A stretch of DNA of 36,411 bases. Origin: an uncultured SAR86 cluster bacterium. GTDB lineage: Bacteria > Pseudomonadota > Gammaproteobacteria > Magnimaribacterales > AG-339-G14. Shown here piece by piece: positions 18,008-26,240 of this stretch. Under the pieces are notes generated by a model. The model was not told the origin of the DNA, did not search any database, and saw nothing but the letters and a program-made list of their open reading frames with translations. The position numbers and the translations under genes were made by a program. The stretch covers positions 1 to 36,411 of the forward strand of contig CACNYO010000010.1 in NCBI GenBank assembly GCA_902624765.1. Direction: 5' to 3'. Each line of letters opens with the position of its first letter. Position 1 is the first letter of the stretch.

Positions 18008-18937
18008 GTGATTAGACTTCTTTTTACAGTTTTTTTTATAAACGCTTTGTTTGGGGTATTTTTATTCATAAAACCTACTGAAATCAAAAATGACTTAATC
18101 TTTGAAATCAAAAGAGGAGATTCTTACCTTAGGGTTGTGGATAACTTACAAGAAATAGACATAACTGTTCCTTCATTTATAAATGTAATCATTAGATACT
18201 CATCCTTAGATAAAAAAATTACTTACGGAGATTATTTGATCAAAAAACAAGAGAATTTATTCTCCGTTTTGAAAAAAATAATTAAATCAGAAACTCATTT
18301 TAGAAAATATAGAATCCCTGAAGGTTCAACTATTAGCTCAATACTAGATAGATCAAATGTACCAGTTTCTCTAAAGATTAACGGAATTAATTTTGATAAA
18401 ACGAATATCCATGCTTTAGAGGGAAGGTTTCACCCAAATACATACTATTATTCAAGCATTGAGGATAGTGAAGATGTCTTTTTAGAGGCGATCCTCACTC
18501 AAGATAGCCTTCTAGAAAAATATTGGAATTCAAGGACTCCTTATGTTTCTCTTCAAGAACCACAGGAGCTTTTAGTTTTAGCTTCATTAATAGAAAAAGA
18601 AGCATGCCCAAATGAACATAGAAAAGTTGCAGGCGTTATTTATAATCGACTTAGATTAAATATGCCGCTTCAAATTGATTCCTCGGTAATATATGGAATA
18701 GAGGATTTCAATGGTGATATTAAAAAACATCATCTGAGGAGAGATACACCTTTCAACACTTATACAAATAAAGGATTGCCTCCCATGCCTATATCAAATC
18801 CATCCGAGTCGGCTATAAATGCAGCTTCAAAACCAGAAATACATAGTTTTCTGTATTTTGTTGCAAAAGATAAATGCTCCCATCACTTTTCTGAAACATA
18901 CGACGAACACAAAGAAGCCATTAAAAAATATCAATAG
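18008..18937 (+). CDS. mltG: Endolytic murein transglycosylase MltG
   Basis: A 309-residue inner-membrane enzyme that cleaves nascent peptidoglycan strands, slightly shorter than the 340-residue E. coli protein. One N-terminal membrane segment (about 3-21) anchors a periplasmic LysM-like region and the YceG domain. The catalytic Glu is probably E196 in LASLIEKEA, followed by VAGVIYNRLRLNMPLQIDSS. The start is GTG at 18008, immediately after the fabF stop, indicating coupled translation. Confidence 0.93.
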   Translation: MIRLLFTVFFINALFGVFLFIKPTEIKNDLIFEIKRGDSYLRVVDNLQEIDITVPSFINVIIRYSSLDKKITYGDYLIKKQENLFSVLKKIIKSETHFRKYRIPEGSTISSILDRSNVPVSLKINGINFDKTNIHALEGRFHPNTYYYSSIEDSEDVFLEAILTQDSLLEKYWNSRTPYVSLQEPQELLVLASLIEKEACPNEHRKVAGVIYNRLRLNMPLQIDSSVIYGIEDFNGDIKKHHLRRDTPFNTYTNKGLPPMPISNPSESAINAASKPEIHSFLYFVAKDKCSHHFSETYDEHKEAIKKYQ

Positions 18938-18966
18938 AAAATTTTTAGTTTGATAAACTTCACTGA

Positions 18967-19590
18967 ATGTTTATCAGCATAGAAGGTATTGAAGGTTGTG
19001 GTAAATCAACTCTTGTAAATGGACTAAGTGAGCACCTCCAAAATAAAAAAATTGGGCATGTTATCACCAAGGAGCCAGGAAGCACTTCAATAGGCAAAAT
19101 TCTTCGTAAGATTCTTCTAGATAAAAAGCAACAAATTAGTCCTTTAACAGAACTTTTATTGATGTTCTCAGATAGATTGGATCATCTTGAAAAAGTGATA
19201 AAACCATCGTTGAAAGAAGGAAAAATAGTAATTACTGATCGATATATTGATTCAACTTATGCATATCAAGGAGCTGGTAGAGGTATCTCAAAAGACATTA
19301 TTAATAATCTAGTTACTCAAACAGAAATATTACTACCCGATAAAACTATCTTGTTGGATCTTGATCCAGAAATAGGTTTGAAAAGAGCCTCCTCAAGAAA
19401 TGAGCTGGATAGATTTGAATCAGAAAATCTAGAGTTCCATAAAAGATTAAGGAAGAGTTTTTTAAAGGCTGCTGAGATTAACCCTAAAAGATTTCTAGTA
19501 ATTAATGCTGATGATGAGCCAAAAAAAATTCTACAGAGTGTTATTAATAAGCTATCCACATATGACGAAAGACTTAAAGAATCATATTAA
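18967..19590 (+). CDS. tmk: Thymidylate kinase
   Basis: A 207-residue kinase converting dTMP to dTDP. The P-loop GIEGCGKST is at residues 7-15, and the DRY motif follows in VITDRYIDSTYAYQGAGRG. It starts with ATG 29 bases after mltG, and its 3' end overlaps holB by 29 bases with the preferred holB start. The mltG-tmk-holB order is the same as in E. coli. Confidence 0.95.
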   Translation: MFISIEGIEGCGKSTLVNGLSEHLQNKKIGHVITKEPGSTSIGKILRKILLDKKQQISPLTELLLMFSDRLDHLEKVIKPSLKEGKIVITDRYIDSTYAYQGAGRGISKDIINNLVTQTEILLPDKTILLDLDPEIGLKRASSRNELDRFESENLEFHKRLRKSFLKAAEINPKRFLVINADDEPKKILQSVINKLSTYDERLKESY

Positions 19591-20452
19591 TTTAATTTTA
19601 AAAGGCAATAATTCCTCGATCCTTTTATCTGGAAATTTATTATCAGAACCAGAAAGAACTGCATTGAATGTTGCTCAAATTTTATTGTGTAAGGAATCTG
19701 AAATTGACTGTTCACCATGTAAAGATTGTCAATCATGCAATCTATTCTCTGCTAATTCTCATCCAGATATTAAAATTATAGAGCGCTCAAATGATAGGAC
19801 TCAAATCCAAATTAAACAAATCAGAGATGCGTCGGACTTCATATATTCGACTCCTTTAATTTCTAGCAAAAAAATCGTTTTAATTCTCAATGCTGATGAG
19901 CTAAATTTTTTTGCACAGGATACTTTATTGAAGGCATTGGAGGAACCACCAAAAAATTTGAAGTTTATTTTAACAAGCTCAAAGCCTTATAAACTCAAAC
20001 CAACAGTTTTAAGTCGGTTAACACATTACAAACTAAATCTAAATAAGCACAGCCTAAATTCTGATTTATATAATGATGGATCTTTTAAAAAAATTAAAAA
20101 TGATTTTCCTGAAGAATGCTGGAATCAAGATAAAAAAATTATTGGGTTATTTGAAGATTTAGTCAGCTTAAAAGGTAGAGAGATAATAAACTACCTAATT
20201 AAAGATAAAGACAAAGATACTTTGCTTATAAAGCTTAATTGGCTTTCAAAAATAATTGAAGAAAGTATTCTTGTTCACTTCACAGAAACTTTAGGCGACA
20301 CTCCATTTACTCAATTATCCTTAGAACTTAAAAATACCCTTGATCCCAGCTCACTCATCAATCTTTATGACGATATATTGCCAGTAATAAATTCTCTTCA
20401 GTTAAATGAAAATCTAAATTACGATTTTCAAACTAGTGCCATCAACTATTAA
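19562..20452 (+). CDS. holB: DNA polymerase III delta' subunit
   Basis: A 296-residue clamp-loader subunit that helps open and load the sliding clamp. A cysteine cluster (C-x6-C-x2-C-x2-C-x2-C, beginning LLCKESEIDC) fits the clamp-loader zinc module, and the sensor region appears as DTLLKALEEPPKNLKFILTSS. The Walker A loop is replaced by GNLLSEPERTA, as expected for the non-ATPase delta' rather than DnaX. I prefer the ATG at 19562 because the protein then starts just before the family N-terminus; an ATG at 19505 would add 19 residues that resemble read-through of tmk. The 3' end overlaps the convergent membrane gene by 4 bases. Confidence 0.88.
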   Translation: MTKDLKNHINLILKGNNSSILLSGNLLSEPERTALNVAQILLCKESEIDCSPCKDCQSCNLFSANSHPDIKIIERSNDRTQIQIKQIRDASDFIYSTPLISSKKIVLILNADELNFFAQDTLLKALEEPPKNLKFILTSSKPYKLKPTVLSRLTHYKLNLNKHSLNSDLYNDGSFKKIKNDFPEECWNQDKKIIGLFEDLVSLKGREIINYLIKDKDKDTLLIKLNWLSKIIEESILVHFTETLGDTPFTQLSLELKNTLDPSSLINLYDDILPVINSLQLNENLNYDFQTSAINY

Positions 20453-21129
20453 TTTTTTTTTAGAATCAATTGATAAATTGAATACACTGGGAAAGCTACA
20501 AGTATCATTTGTAAATAAACAGTTATGCAGTTTCCTATTAAGCTAAGAATTAACGACATTTCCTCCTGAGAAGATAATCCTAAAAATGCATAAATGATCA
20601 GAACAAAAGAAATTGTTAAAAGAGTTAGTAGAACTCCAGCATTAAATAAGGACCAATGCACTTCTTTAGATTCATTCCATAAATTATCCATAGACCCTAA
20701 GATTGAATGTCCCTCTAAAACAAGATAATAAACAGAGTAGGTAAATCTAAATTGGATATATAGTCCAGGAATGATAAATAAAACTAGACCTATTATTGTC
20801 ATTATTCCTATGATAACTTGAAGAATGAAAATTTTTAATGCTAATTGGGCTCCCACTATCACATATCCAAAAAGTTTATTTAGCGACCCAATTCTTATAT
20901 CTCTCCCTATCAATATAGCCATACCCGTATAGAGAGGAGTTAGAAAGATAACTTGAAAGGCTAATATTAATCCAGTGGAGACAAAGTAATCTTCGTCTAA
21001 AGAAGATAAGTAATCTGCCGTTGTAGACAGTAAACCAATGAATAGAATTGGAAATAAAAATATCTTAGTAAAAGCTAAAAAATTATTAAAATATAAAGTG
21101 AAGCCTGATGAGATAGCGTTTAGAATCAT
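20449..21129 (-). CDS. YciC/UPF0259-like integral membrane protein
   Basis: A 226-residue protein with about six hydrophobic segments. The middle part reads LFIIPGLYIQFRF followed by YYLVLEGHSILGSMDNLWNESK, a pattern shared with YciC/UPF0259 and related inner-membrane proteins (IIPGIY, then LEG, then a W-x-x-S-K-type segment). Function is unknown for the family. The ATG at 21129 lies 24 bases from the divergent glutaredoxin start, so the two genes share or overlap promoters. Confidence 0.65.
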   Translation of the reverse strand: MILNAISSGFTLYFNNFLAFTKIFLFPILFIGLLSTTADYLSSLDEDYFVSTGLILAFQVIFLTPLYTGMAILIGRDIRIGSLNKLFGYVIVGAQLALKIFILQVIIGIMTIIGLVLFIIPGLYIQFRFTYSVYYLVLEGHSILGSMDNLWNESKEVHWSLFNAGVLLTLLTISFVLIIYAFLGLSSQEEMSLILSLIGNCITVYLQMILVAFPVYSIYQLILKKN

Positions 21130-21153
21130 AAATACGTAAATGTAGGAGACATT

Positions 21154-21384
21154 ATGATAGAAATTTGGTCAAAACCACAATGCCCATTCTGCGATGCAGC
21201 TGTTCAAATATGTGAAACTAAGGATCTGGAATTTAAAAAATACATGCTTGATGAAGATTTTAATCGAGAAGAATTCACCGAAAAATTTCCCAATGCCAGA
21301 ACTTTTCCTCAAATTATCGTGAATGGAGAATTAGTTGGAGGCTATCAAGAATTTAATCAATACGTTCAAACTAAATCTATTTAG
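21154..21384 (+). CDS. Glutaredoxin (dithiol)
   Basis: A 76-residue thioredoxin-fold protein with the CPFC active site (Cys10 and Cys13), the TFPQIIVNGELVGGY block containing the cis-Pro, and a typical length. It would reduce disulfides with glutathione in the cytoplasm. GGAG is 6 bases before the ATG. The gene is followed after 2 bases by the AGCS symporter, so the two are probably co-transcribed. A Grx close to GrxC is likely, but I do not assign a symbol. Confidence 0.9.
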   Translation: MIEIWSKPQCPFCDAAVQICETKDLEFKKYMLDEDFNREEFTEKFPNARTFPQIIVNGELVGGYQEFNQYVQTKSI

Positions 21385-21386
21385 AA

Positions 21387-23030
21387 GTGGATTCGATAAA
21401 TTCAGCAATTCTGCTGGTAGATAGTTATTTCGGCAGTTCTCCTTGGTTTCCAGCTTTACTTTTGGGAACTGGTATTTTTTTCACAATCTACCTTAAATTT
21501 CCTCAAATTATTTTTTTCAAAAGAGCTTGGAAAATACTTTTTTCTGGAAATAAATATAAAGATAACAAAGGAGAAACTACACCTTTTCAGGCTTTAAGCA
21601 CCGCTTTATCCGGAACAGTTGGAACTGGAAATATTGGAGGAGTAGCAATGGCAATCTTTATCGGTGGACCTGCTGCACTTTTTTGGATGTGGATTACTGC
21701 TTTCTTGGGAATGACAACTAAATATGTTGAAGTATCTTTAGCTCATAAATATAGGATTTCTTTAGATGACGGATCTATTGCCGGTGGTCCAATGTATTAC
21801 ATGCAAAACGGCTTAAGGTCTAAATGGTTGGGAATCGTCTTCGCGTTTTGTTTATTAATTACTACATTTGGTTCAGGAATGATGCCTCAAATAGATAATA
21901 TAAGTAGTACGTTATTTTCCAGTTTTTCCATCCCCAATCTTACTACGTCCATTGTAATGACTATCTTAGTTGGACTTGTGATTATTGGTGGATTAAAAAG
22001 AATTGCTTCGGTTGCTGCTTCCATTGTACCAACAATGGCTGCAATTTATTTTATTGGTGCGCTGAGTGTGATTTTTTATAACTATGAAAATATTCTTCCT
22101 ACTTTCCAAATGATATTCAGTGATATCTTTACGGGAACTTCGGTAGTTGGAGGATTTTTAGGTGCAAGCATAGCAACGGCTTTCAATTATGGAGTTGCAA
22201 GAGGGCTATATTCTAACGAGGCGGGGCAAGGTTCAGCACCTATTGCACATGCTACTTCAAAAACAAAAGAATCAATTGAAGAAGGTTTTGTCTCTATACT
22301 CGAGCCTTTTATTGACACCATCGTAATTTGTACTCTTACTGGGTTGGTTATCCTTTCTTCAGGAGCATGGATAGAGAAATATGAAAACAAATTTGAAAGA
22401 ACAACTTTTTTTATTCTTGAGGGGAGACTTGATGAAGCAGACTCAGAAGAATTAATCGACTTCTTTCAAGGAAATAATAATTTCATCAACCTTCATTCTG
22501 GAGCAATAAACATCAAATCAGGAAGGATTGAGGGAGATTATACTTTTATCAACAACAGATCATTCGCAGAAGATATCTTAATCTATGAAAATGAAAATCC
22601 ATTTAATGGAGAAATTATTGTAAAAGATGGCCTAGTTACATCTGATGTGGATATTGTTGGAAAATCTTTAGTGAAATCTGCTGTGCTGACCAGCAAAGCA
22701 TTCAATAAGGGTTTCTTTGGCGATTACGGAGAATACATTGTAACTTTAGGTCTTTTGTTGTTTGCTTTCAGCACAGTGGTTTCATGGTCATACTACGGAG
22801 ATCGATGCACTATTTATTTATTCGGTAAAAAATTTGTTTTTCTATATAGGTTCGTATACATGTCAGCTTTTTTTATCGTTGGCACAGGTTGGATTGATAC
22901 AGAAATTATTTGGAATTTTGCGCTGATTACAGTTGCTGCGGCTGCTTTACCAAATCTAATAGCCATTTTTCTTCTTTCTAAGGAAATGAGAACTCTTCAA
23001 GATAATTTCACTCAAGATAGGGAGAATTGA
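21387..23030 (+). CDS. AGCS-family Na+:alanine/glycine symporter with extra domain
   Basis: A 547-residue inner-membrane transporter. Family motifs are clear: ALSTALSGTVGTGNIGGVA near residue 70, GGPMYYMQNGL near 133, NEAGQGSAPIAHA near 277, and FAFSTVVSWSYYGDR near 460. AGCS proteins are usually 450-490 residues. The excess is a hydrophilic, beta-rich insert at about residues 330-430 (after the ILSSGAWIEK segment, before LTSKAFNKGFFG). It should couple Na+ to uptake of alanine, glycine or similar amino acids. The start is GTG at 21387, 2 bases after the glutaredoxin stop. The next gene follows after 1 base. Confidence 0.92.
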   Translation: MDSINSAILLVDSYFGSSPWFPALLLGTGIFFTIYLKFPQIIFFKRAWKILFSGNKYKDNKGETTPFQALSTALSGTVGTGNIGGVAMAIFIGGPAALFWMWITAFLGMTTKYVEVSLAHKYRISLDDGSIAGGPMYYMQNGLRSKWLGIVFAFCLLITTFGSGMMPQIDNISSTLFSSFSIPNLTTSIVMTILVGLVIIGGLKRIASVAASIVPTMAAIYFIGALSVIFYNYENILPTFQMIFSDIFTGTSVVGGFLGASIATAFNYGVARGLYSNEAGQGSAPIAHATSKTKESIEEGFVSILEPFIDTIVICTLTGLVILSSGAWIEKYENKFERTTFFILEGRLDEADSEELIDFFQGNNNFINLHSGAINIKSGRIEGDYTFINNRSFAEDILIYENENPFNGEIIVKDGLVTSDVDIVGKSLVKSAVLTSKAFNKGFFGDYGEYIVTLGLLLFAFSTVVSWSYYGDRCTIYLFGKKFVFLYRFVYMSAFFIVGTGWIDTEIIWNFALITVAAAALPNLIAIFLLSKEMRTLQDNFTQDREN

Positions 23031-23031
23031 G

Positions 23032-24123
23032 ATAAAAATAGAGGCTGTTGTTATCGGTGCCGGAGTAGTAGGTTTAGCTGTTGGAAAATCTTTAGCCGAT
23101 AAAGGCATCGAAGTAGCAGTCATAGAGAAAGAAAATAGAATAGGCGAAGGTGCTAGTACAAGAAATTCTGGCGTTATCCATGCTGGTCTGTATTACTCTC
23201 CAAATTCCCTCAAAGCTAGAGTATGTTGCGACGGCAGACAGATGCTTTATAAATTTGCAGCTAAAAAAAATATTCCATTTAAAAAAACTGGGAAGCTTAT
23301 AGTAGCAACTGAAAAAAACCAGATCGAACAGCTTCAGTCATTATATGAAAATGGCAAGGCTAATGGAGTTCCTTTAAAAATGCTTTCAAAACATAAAACT
23401 AAAGCTCTTGAAGAAGAGATAAAATGTGAAAGAGCAATTTTATCAAGTGAGTCTGGAGTAATAAGTGTGCCAGAATATTTGTCCGCTTTAGAAGAAGATA
23501 TAAAAAAAACCGGATATGTAGTTTTAGCATCTGAGTTGATACACGCAAAAAAAATAAATGGCCAATTTGAATTAACACTTAATTCAAGCGATAAAATTAA
23601 TTGTAATTTTTTGATTAATGCATCTGGCCTTTATACCGAAGAAGTTGCAAATAAAATCGAAGATATAAACTTATCGAAAATTAAAACAGTGATGTATGCA
23701 AAAGGTCATTACTATCTATACAAGAAGAAAAATCCTTTTAAACACTTAATCTATCCGCTTCCTAACTCAAACGGTCACGGTATTCATGCTGGAATGGATA
23801 TTGAAAATAATCTTCGCTTTGGACCAAATGCAAAATGGGTGGAGTCTATCGAGTATTCTTTTGATGAAAATACTTTGGATGAGTTTTGTAATTCAATTAA
23901 ATCCTATTGGATAAATTTTGATTCTTCTTGTTTATCTCCAGATTACACAGGAATTCGATCAAAGATAGTGGCTGAAGGTGAGGGCGGTCAGGATTTTGAA
24001 ATTCTTGATTCAAATGATCACGGTCTTGAAAATTTAATTCATTTACAAGGCATCGATAGTCCAGGTTTAACCAGTTCTCTCTCAATCGCCGGTGAAGTGA
24101 TTAGCAAATTAGGAATCCACTAA
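23032..24123 (+). CDS. L-2-hydroxyglutarate dehydrogenase-like FAD oxidoreductase, ATA start
   Basis: A predicted 363-residue flavoprotein of the DAO/LhgO family. It has the FAD loop GAGVVGLAVG (9-18), the family block STRNSGVIHAGLYYSPNSLKA, and C-terminal LIHLQGIDSPGLTSSLSIAGEV. LhgO relatives oxidise 2-hydroxy acids; the substrate here is unproven. The first in-frame ATG is at 23242, which would delete the FAD loop and cannot be right. The homologous sequence continues back to 23032, where ATA-AAA-ATA-GAG-GCT reads (M)KIEAVVIGAG, 7 bases after GGGAG (23020-23024) and 1 base after the symporter stop. No ATG, GTG or TTG is available in frame. An A-for-G sequencing error at the start cannot be excluded. 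Confidence 0.85.
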   Translation: MKIEAVVIGAGVVGLAVGKSLADKGIEVAVIEKENRIGEGASTRNSGVIHAGLYYSPNSLKARVCCDGRQMLYKFAAKKNIPFKKTGKLIVATEKNQIEQLQSLYENGKANGVPLKMLSKHKTKALEEEIKCERAILSSESGVISVPEYLSALEEDIKKTGYVVLASELIHAKKINGQFELTLNSSDKINCNFLINASGLYTEEVANKIEDINLSKIKTVMYAKGHYYLYKKKNPFKHLIYPLPNSNGHGIHAGMDIENNLRFGPNAKWVESIEYSFDENTLDEFCNSIKSYWINFDSSCLSPDYTGIRSKIVAEGEGGQDFEILDSNDHGLENLIHLQGIDSPGLTSSLSIAGEVISKLGIH

Positions 24124-26148
24124 ACTTATAAAAAAGGTAAAGTCTTCGGAAGTCTCCTTTAACACTGCGGTCTTTCCGCTTAAGCCTCCATGACCACCAA
24201 TTAAATTTATCCTAAAAAGAATTTTATTATTTGAAGTTGAAAGATCTCTTAACTTAGCAACATATTTTGCAGGCTCGTAGTATTGAACTTGAGAATCGAA
24301 TAACGAAGAGGTCACCAGAATGTTCGGATATGGAAGATTGGATAAATTATCGTATGGTGAATAACTCTTCATATAGTCGTAATCTTTTTTATTATTAGGA
24401 TTACCCCATTCATCATATTCGAAAGTTGTTAAGGGAATAGATTCATCAAGCATAGTTGTCACAACATCCATGAAGGGAACTGCTGCTAAAATTCCTTTGT
24501 ATAACTCTGGAGCTTCGTTTGCTATGGCACCCATTAATAGACCGCCAGCACTTCCTCCCATAGCAAAAACATTATCTTTATCTCCATAACCTTTTTTTAA
24601 GCATCCTTGAGTTACGTCGATAAAGTCATTAAAGGTATTTTTCTTATTGTGCATACGCCCATCCTCATACCAATGTTTACCCATTTCTGAACCGCCACGT
24701 ATATGCGCCAAAACAAAGATAAAGTTTTCTTCTAATAATGGAACAATACTAGAACGGAAATTAGCATCAATAATATGACCGTAAGATCCGTATCCATAAA
24801 AGAGTATGGGTTTTTCTATTAAAGGAGTGCCGTCATCCTTGTAAACAAGAGATGCTGGTATTCTTTTGTTATCTCTAGATTTAAGTGAAAGCCTTTCGAC
24901 TTTTAAGCCTTTTGTCTTGCACTTAATTTTTGATTTCCAAATAACGGATCTTCTTCCAGAAACTAAAAACTCCTTATAAACAGTCTCTGGTTTATTGAGC
25001 GATGAATACGCAAAACAAAAATAGTCAGCTTTTGGATCATGATTGCCTGCTAAAGAAACGTCATAACAAGGCTCATCAAATTTTATATATTCATGAGGCC
25101 CGTTTTTTGAATTAATTTTTAATATCTGAGGAAGACCGTTTTCCCTCACATCAAGAAGAATATGATTTTTGAATATTTCAAAATCCAATAAATATCTTTT
25201 TTTACTTTCTTTGAGGATGGTTTTCCATTTTTTAAAATGATGACAAACGGATAAGTCAGAATATTTGAGCGAAAAGTTATCCTGACCGCCTATGTTTGTC
25301 ATGACATAAAAAGTATTGTCAAAAATATCTACGTAGTATTTATGTTTTTTCTTTCTTTTAAGAATTAATTTTAATTCGGTAGGATTATTTAATGGGAAGA
25401 ATTGAATTTCATTTGCATTGGTCTGACTGGAGTAAATAAACCCATATTCTTTATCTCTTGAAATTCCTAAACTACAATGGAATTGCGGATCAGTTTCTTC
25501 AAATAAAAGTATGTCATTTTTTTGAGAGGTTCCAATTGTATGAAGAAAGACTTGATTACTAGTTAATGTCGTTTTATCTCTCTTTATATAAATAATATTT
25601 TTTGAGTCTTTAGACCAAATAAATTGTCCGTCCGTTCCTGAAATTTTATCTGAGAGGTTTTTTCCAGTTTTTATATTCTTGACTTTGATTGTGTATTCTC
25701 TGCGCCCATTGATATCTTCTGCATAAGCCAAAAGTTGATTATCTTTAGATGGTGAGACACCTGAAACTTGATAGAATTTTTTATTTTTAGCTAATTTATT
25801 GATATCTAAAATTAATTCTTTCTTCGAATTTTTTTTCTTTGATCGATAGTATTTTCTATACTCATTTTTTTTTAGGGATTCCGAAAAATAAAAAAAGCCA
25901 TTTCTTTTTATCTTTAAAGACTCATCCTTAGCAGGAATGTAACCATTTAATTTTTTGAAGTAATTATTTGAAATATTTGATTGAGTTCTAATCCAATCAT
26001 CATGGTAAGCACGTTCGGTTTTTAAATAATCGAGTACCTCTTTATTTTTTCTAGTATCGTCTCTTAGCCAATAATAGTTATCAACACGAGAATCATTGTG
26101 TTTTTTTAGAACTTTCTTGACTTTTTTTGCGATTGGAAATGTCTTCAT
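24109..26148 (-). CDS. ptrB: Oligopeptidase B (prolyl oligopeptidase family, S9A)
   Basis: A 679-residue serine peptidase that cuts short peptides after basic residues, against 686 residues in E. coli. A beta-propeller fills about the first 400 residues. The alpha/beta-hydrolase part has GYGSYG, HIRGGSEMGKHWYEDG and GGSAGGLLMGA. The catalytic triad is Ser533, Asp618 (SSLFDSQVQYYEPAK) and His653 (GGHGG). The N-terminus YYWLRDDTRKNKEVLDYL is typical of the family. There is no signal peptide, so it is cytoplasmic and may recycle imported peptides. It is convergent with the FAD oxidoreductase (15-base overlap) and divergent from the first TonB receptor across 92 bases. Confidence 0.95.
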   Translation of the reverse strand: MKTFPIAKKVKKVLKKHNDSRVDNYYWLRDDTRKNKEVLDYLKTERAYHDDWIRTQSNISNNYFKKLNGYIPAKDESLKIKRNGFFYFSESLKKNEYRKYYRSKKKNSKKELILDINKLAKNKKFYQVSGVSPSKDNQLLAYAEDINGRREYTIKVKNIKTGKNLSDKISGTDGQFIWSKDSKNIIYIKRDKTTLTSNQVFLHTIGTSQKNDILLFEETDPQFHCSLGISRDKEYGFIYSSQTNANEIQFFPLNNPTELKLILKRKKKHKYYVDIFDNTFYVMTNIGGQDNFSLKYSDLSVCHHFKKWKTILKESKKRYLLDFEIFKNHILLDVRENGLPQILKINSKNGPHEYIKFDEPCYDVSLAGNHDPKADYFCFAYSSLNKPETVYKEFLVSGRRSVIWKSKIKCKTKGLKVERLSLKSRDNKRIPASLVYKDDGTPLIEKPILFYGYGSYGHIIDANFRSSIVPLLEENFIFVLAHIRGGSEMGKHWYEDGRMHNKKNTFNDFIDVTQGCLKKGYGDKDNVFAMGGSAGGLLMGAIANEAPELYKGILAAVPFMDVVTTMLDESIPLTTFEYDEWGNPNNKKDYDYMKSYSPYDNLSNLPYPNILVTSSLFDSQVQYYEPAKYVAKLRDLSTSNNKILFRINLIGGHGGLSGKTAVLKETSEDFTFFISLVDS

Positions 26149-26240
26149 AATAATTAATTGTTTTTTATTTCTTGATCCTTATAATCCGCAAACATTAAGG
26201 ATGATTAATTTAAAACTTTCAAAATGAAAAGGAGCTCTAT

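Noticed and set aside
19505-19561. Longer holB start at ATG 19505
   Set aside because: It adds residues without family similarity and would increase the overlap with tmk from 29 to 86 bases.
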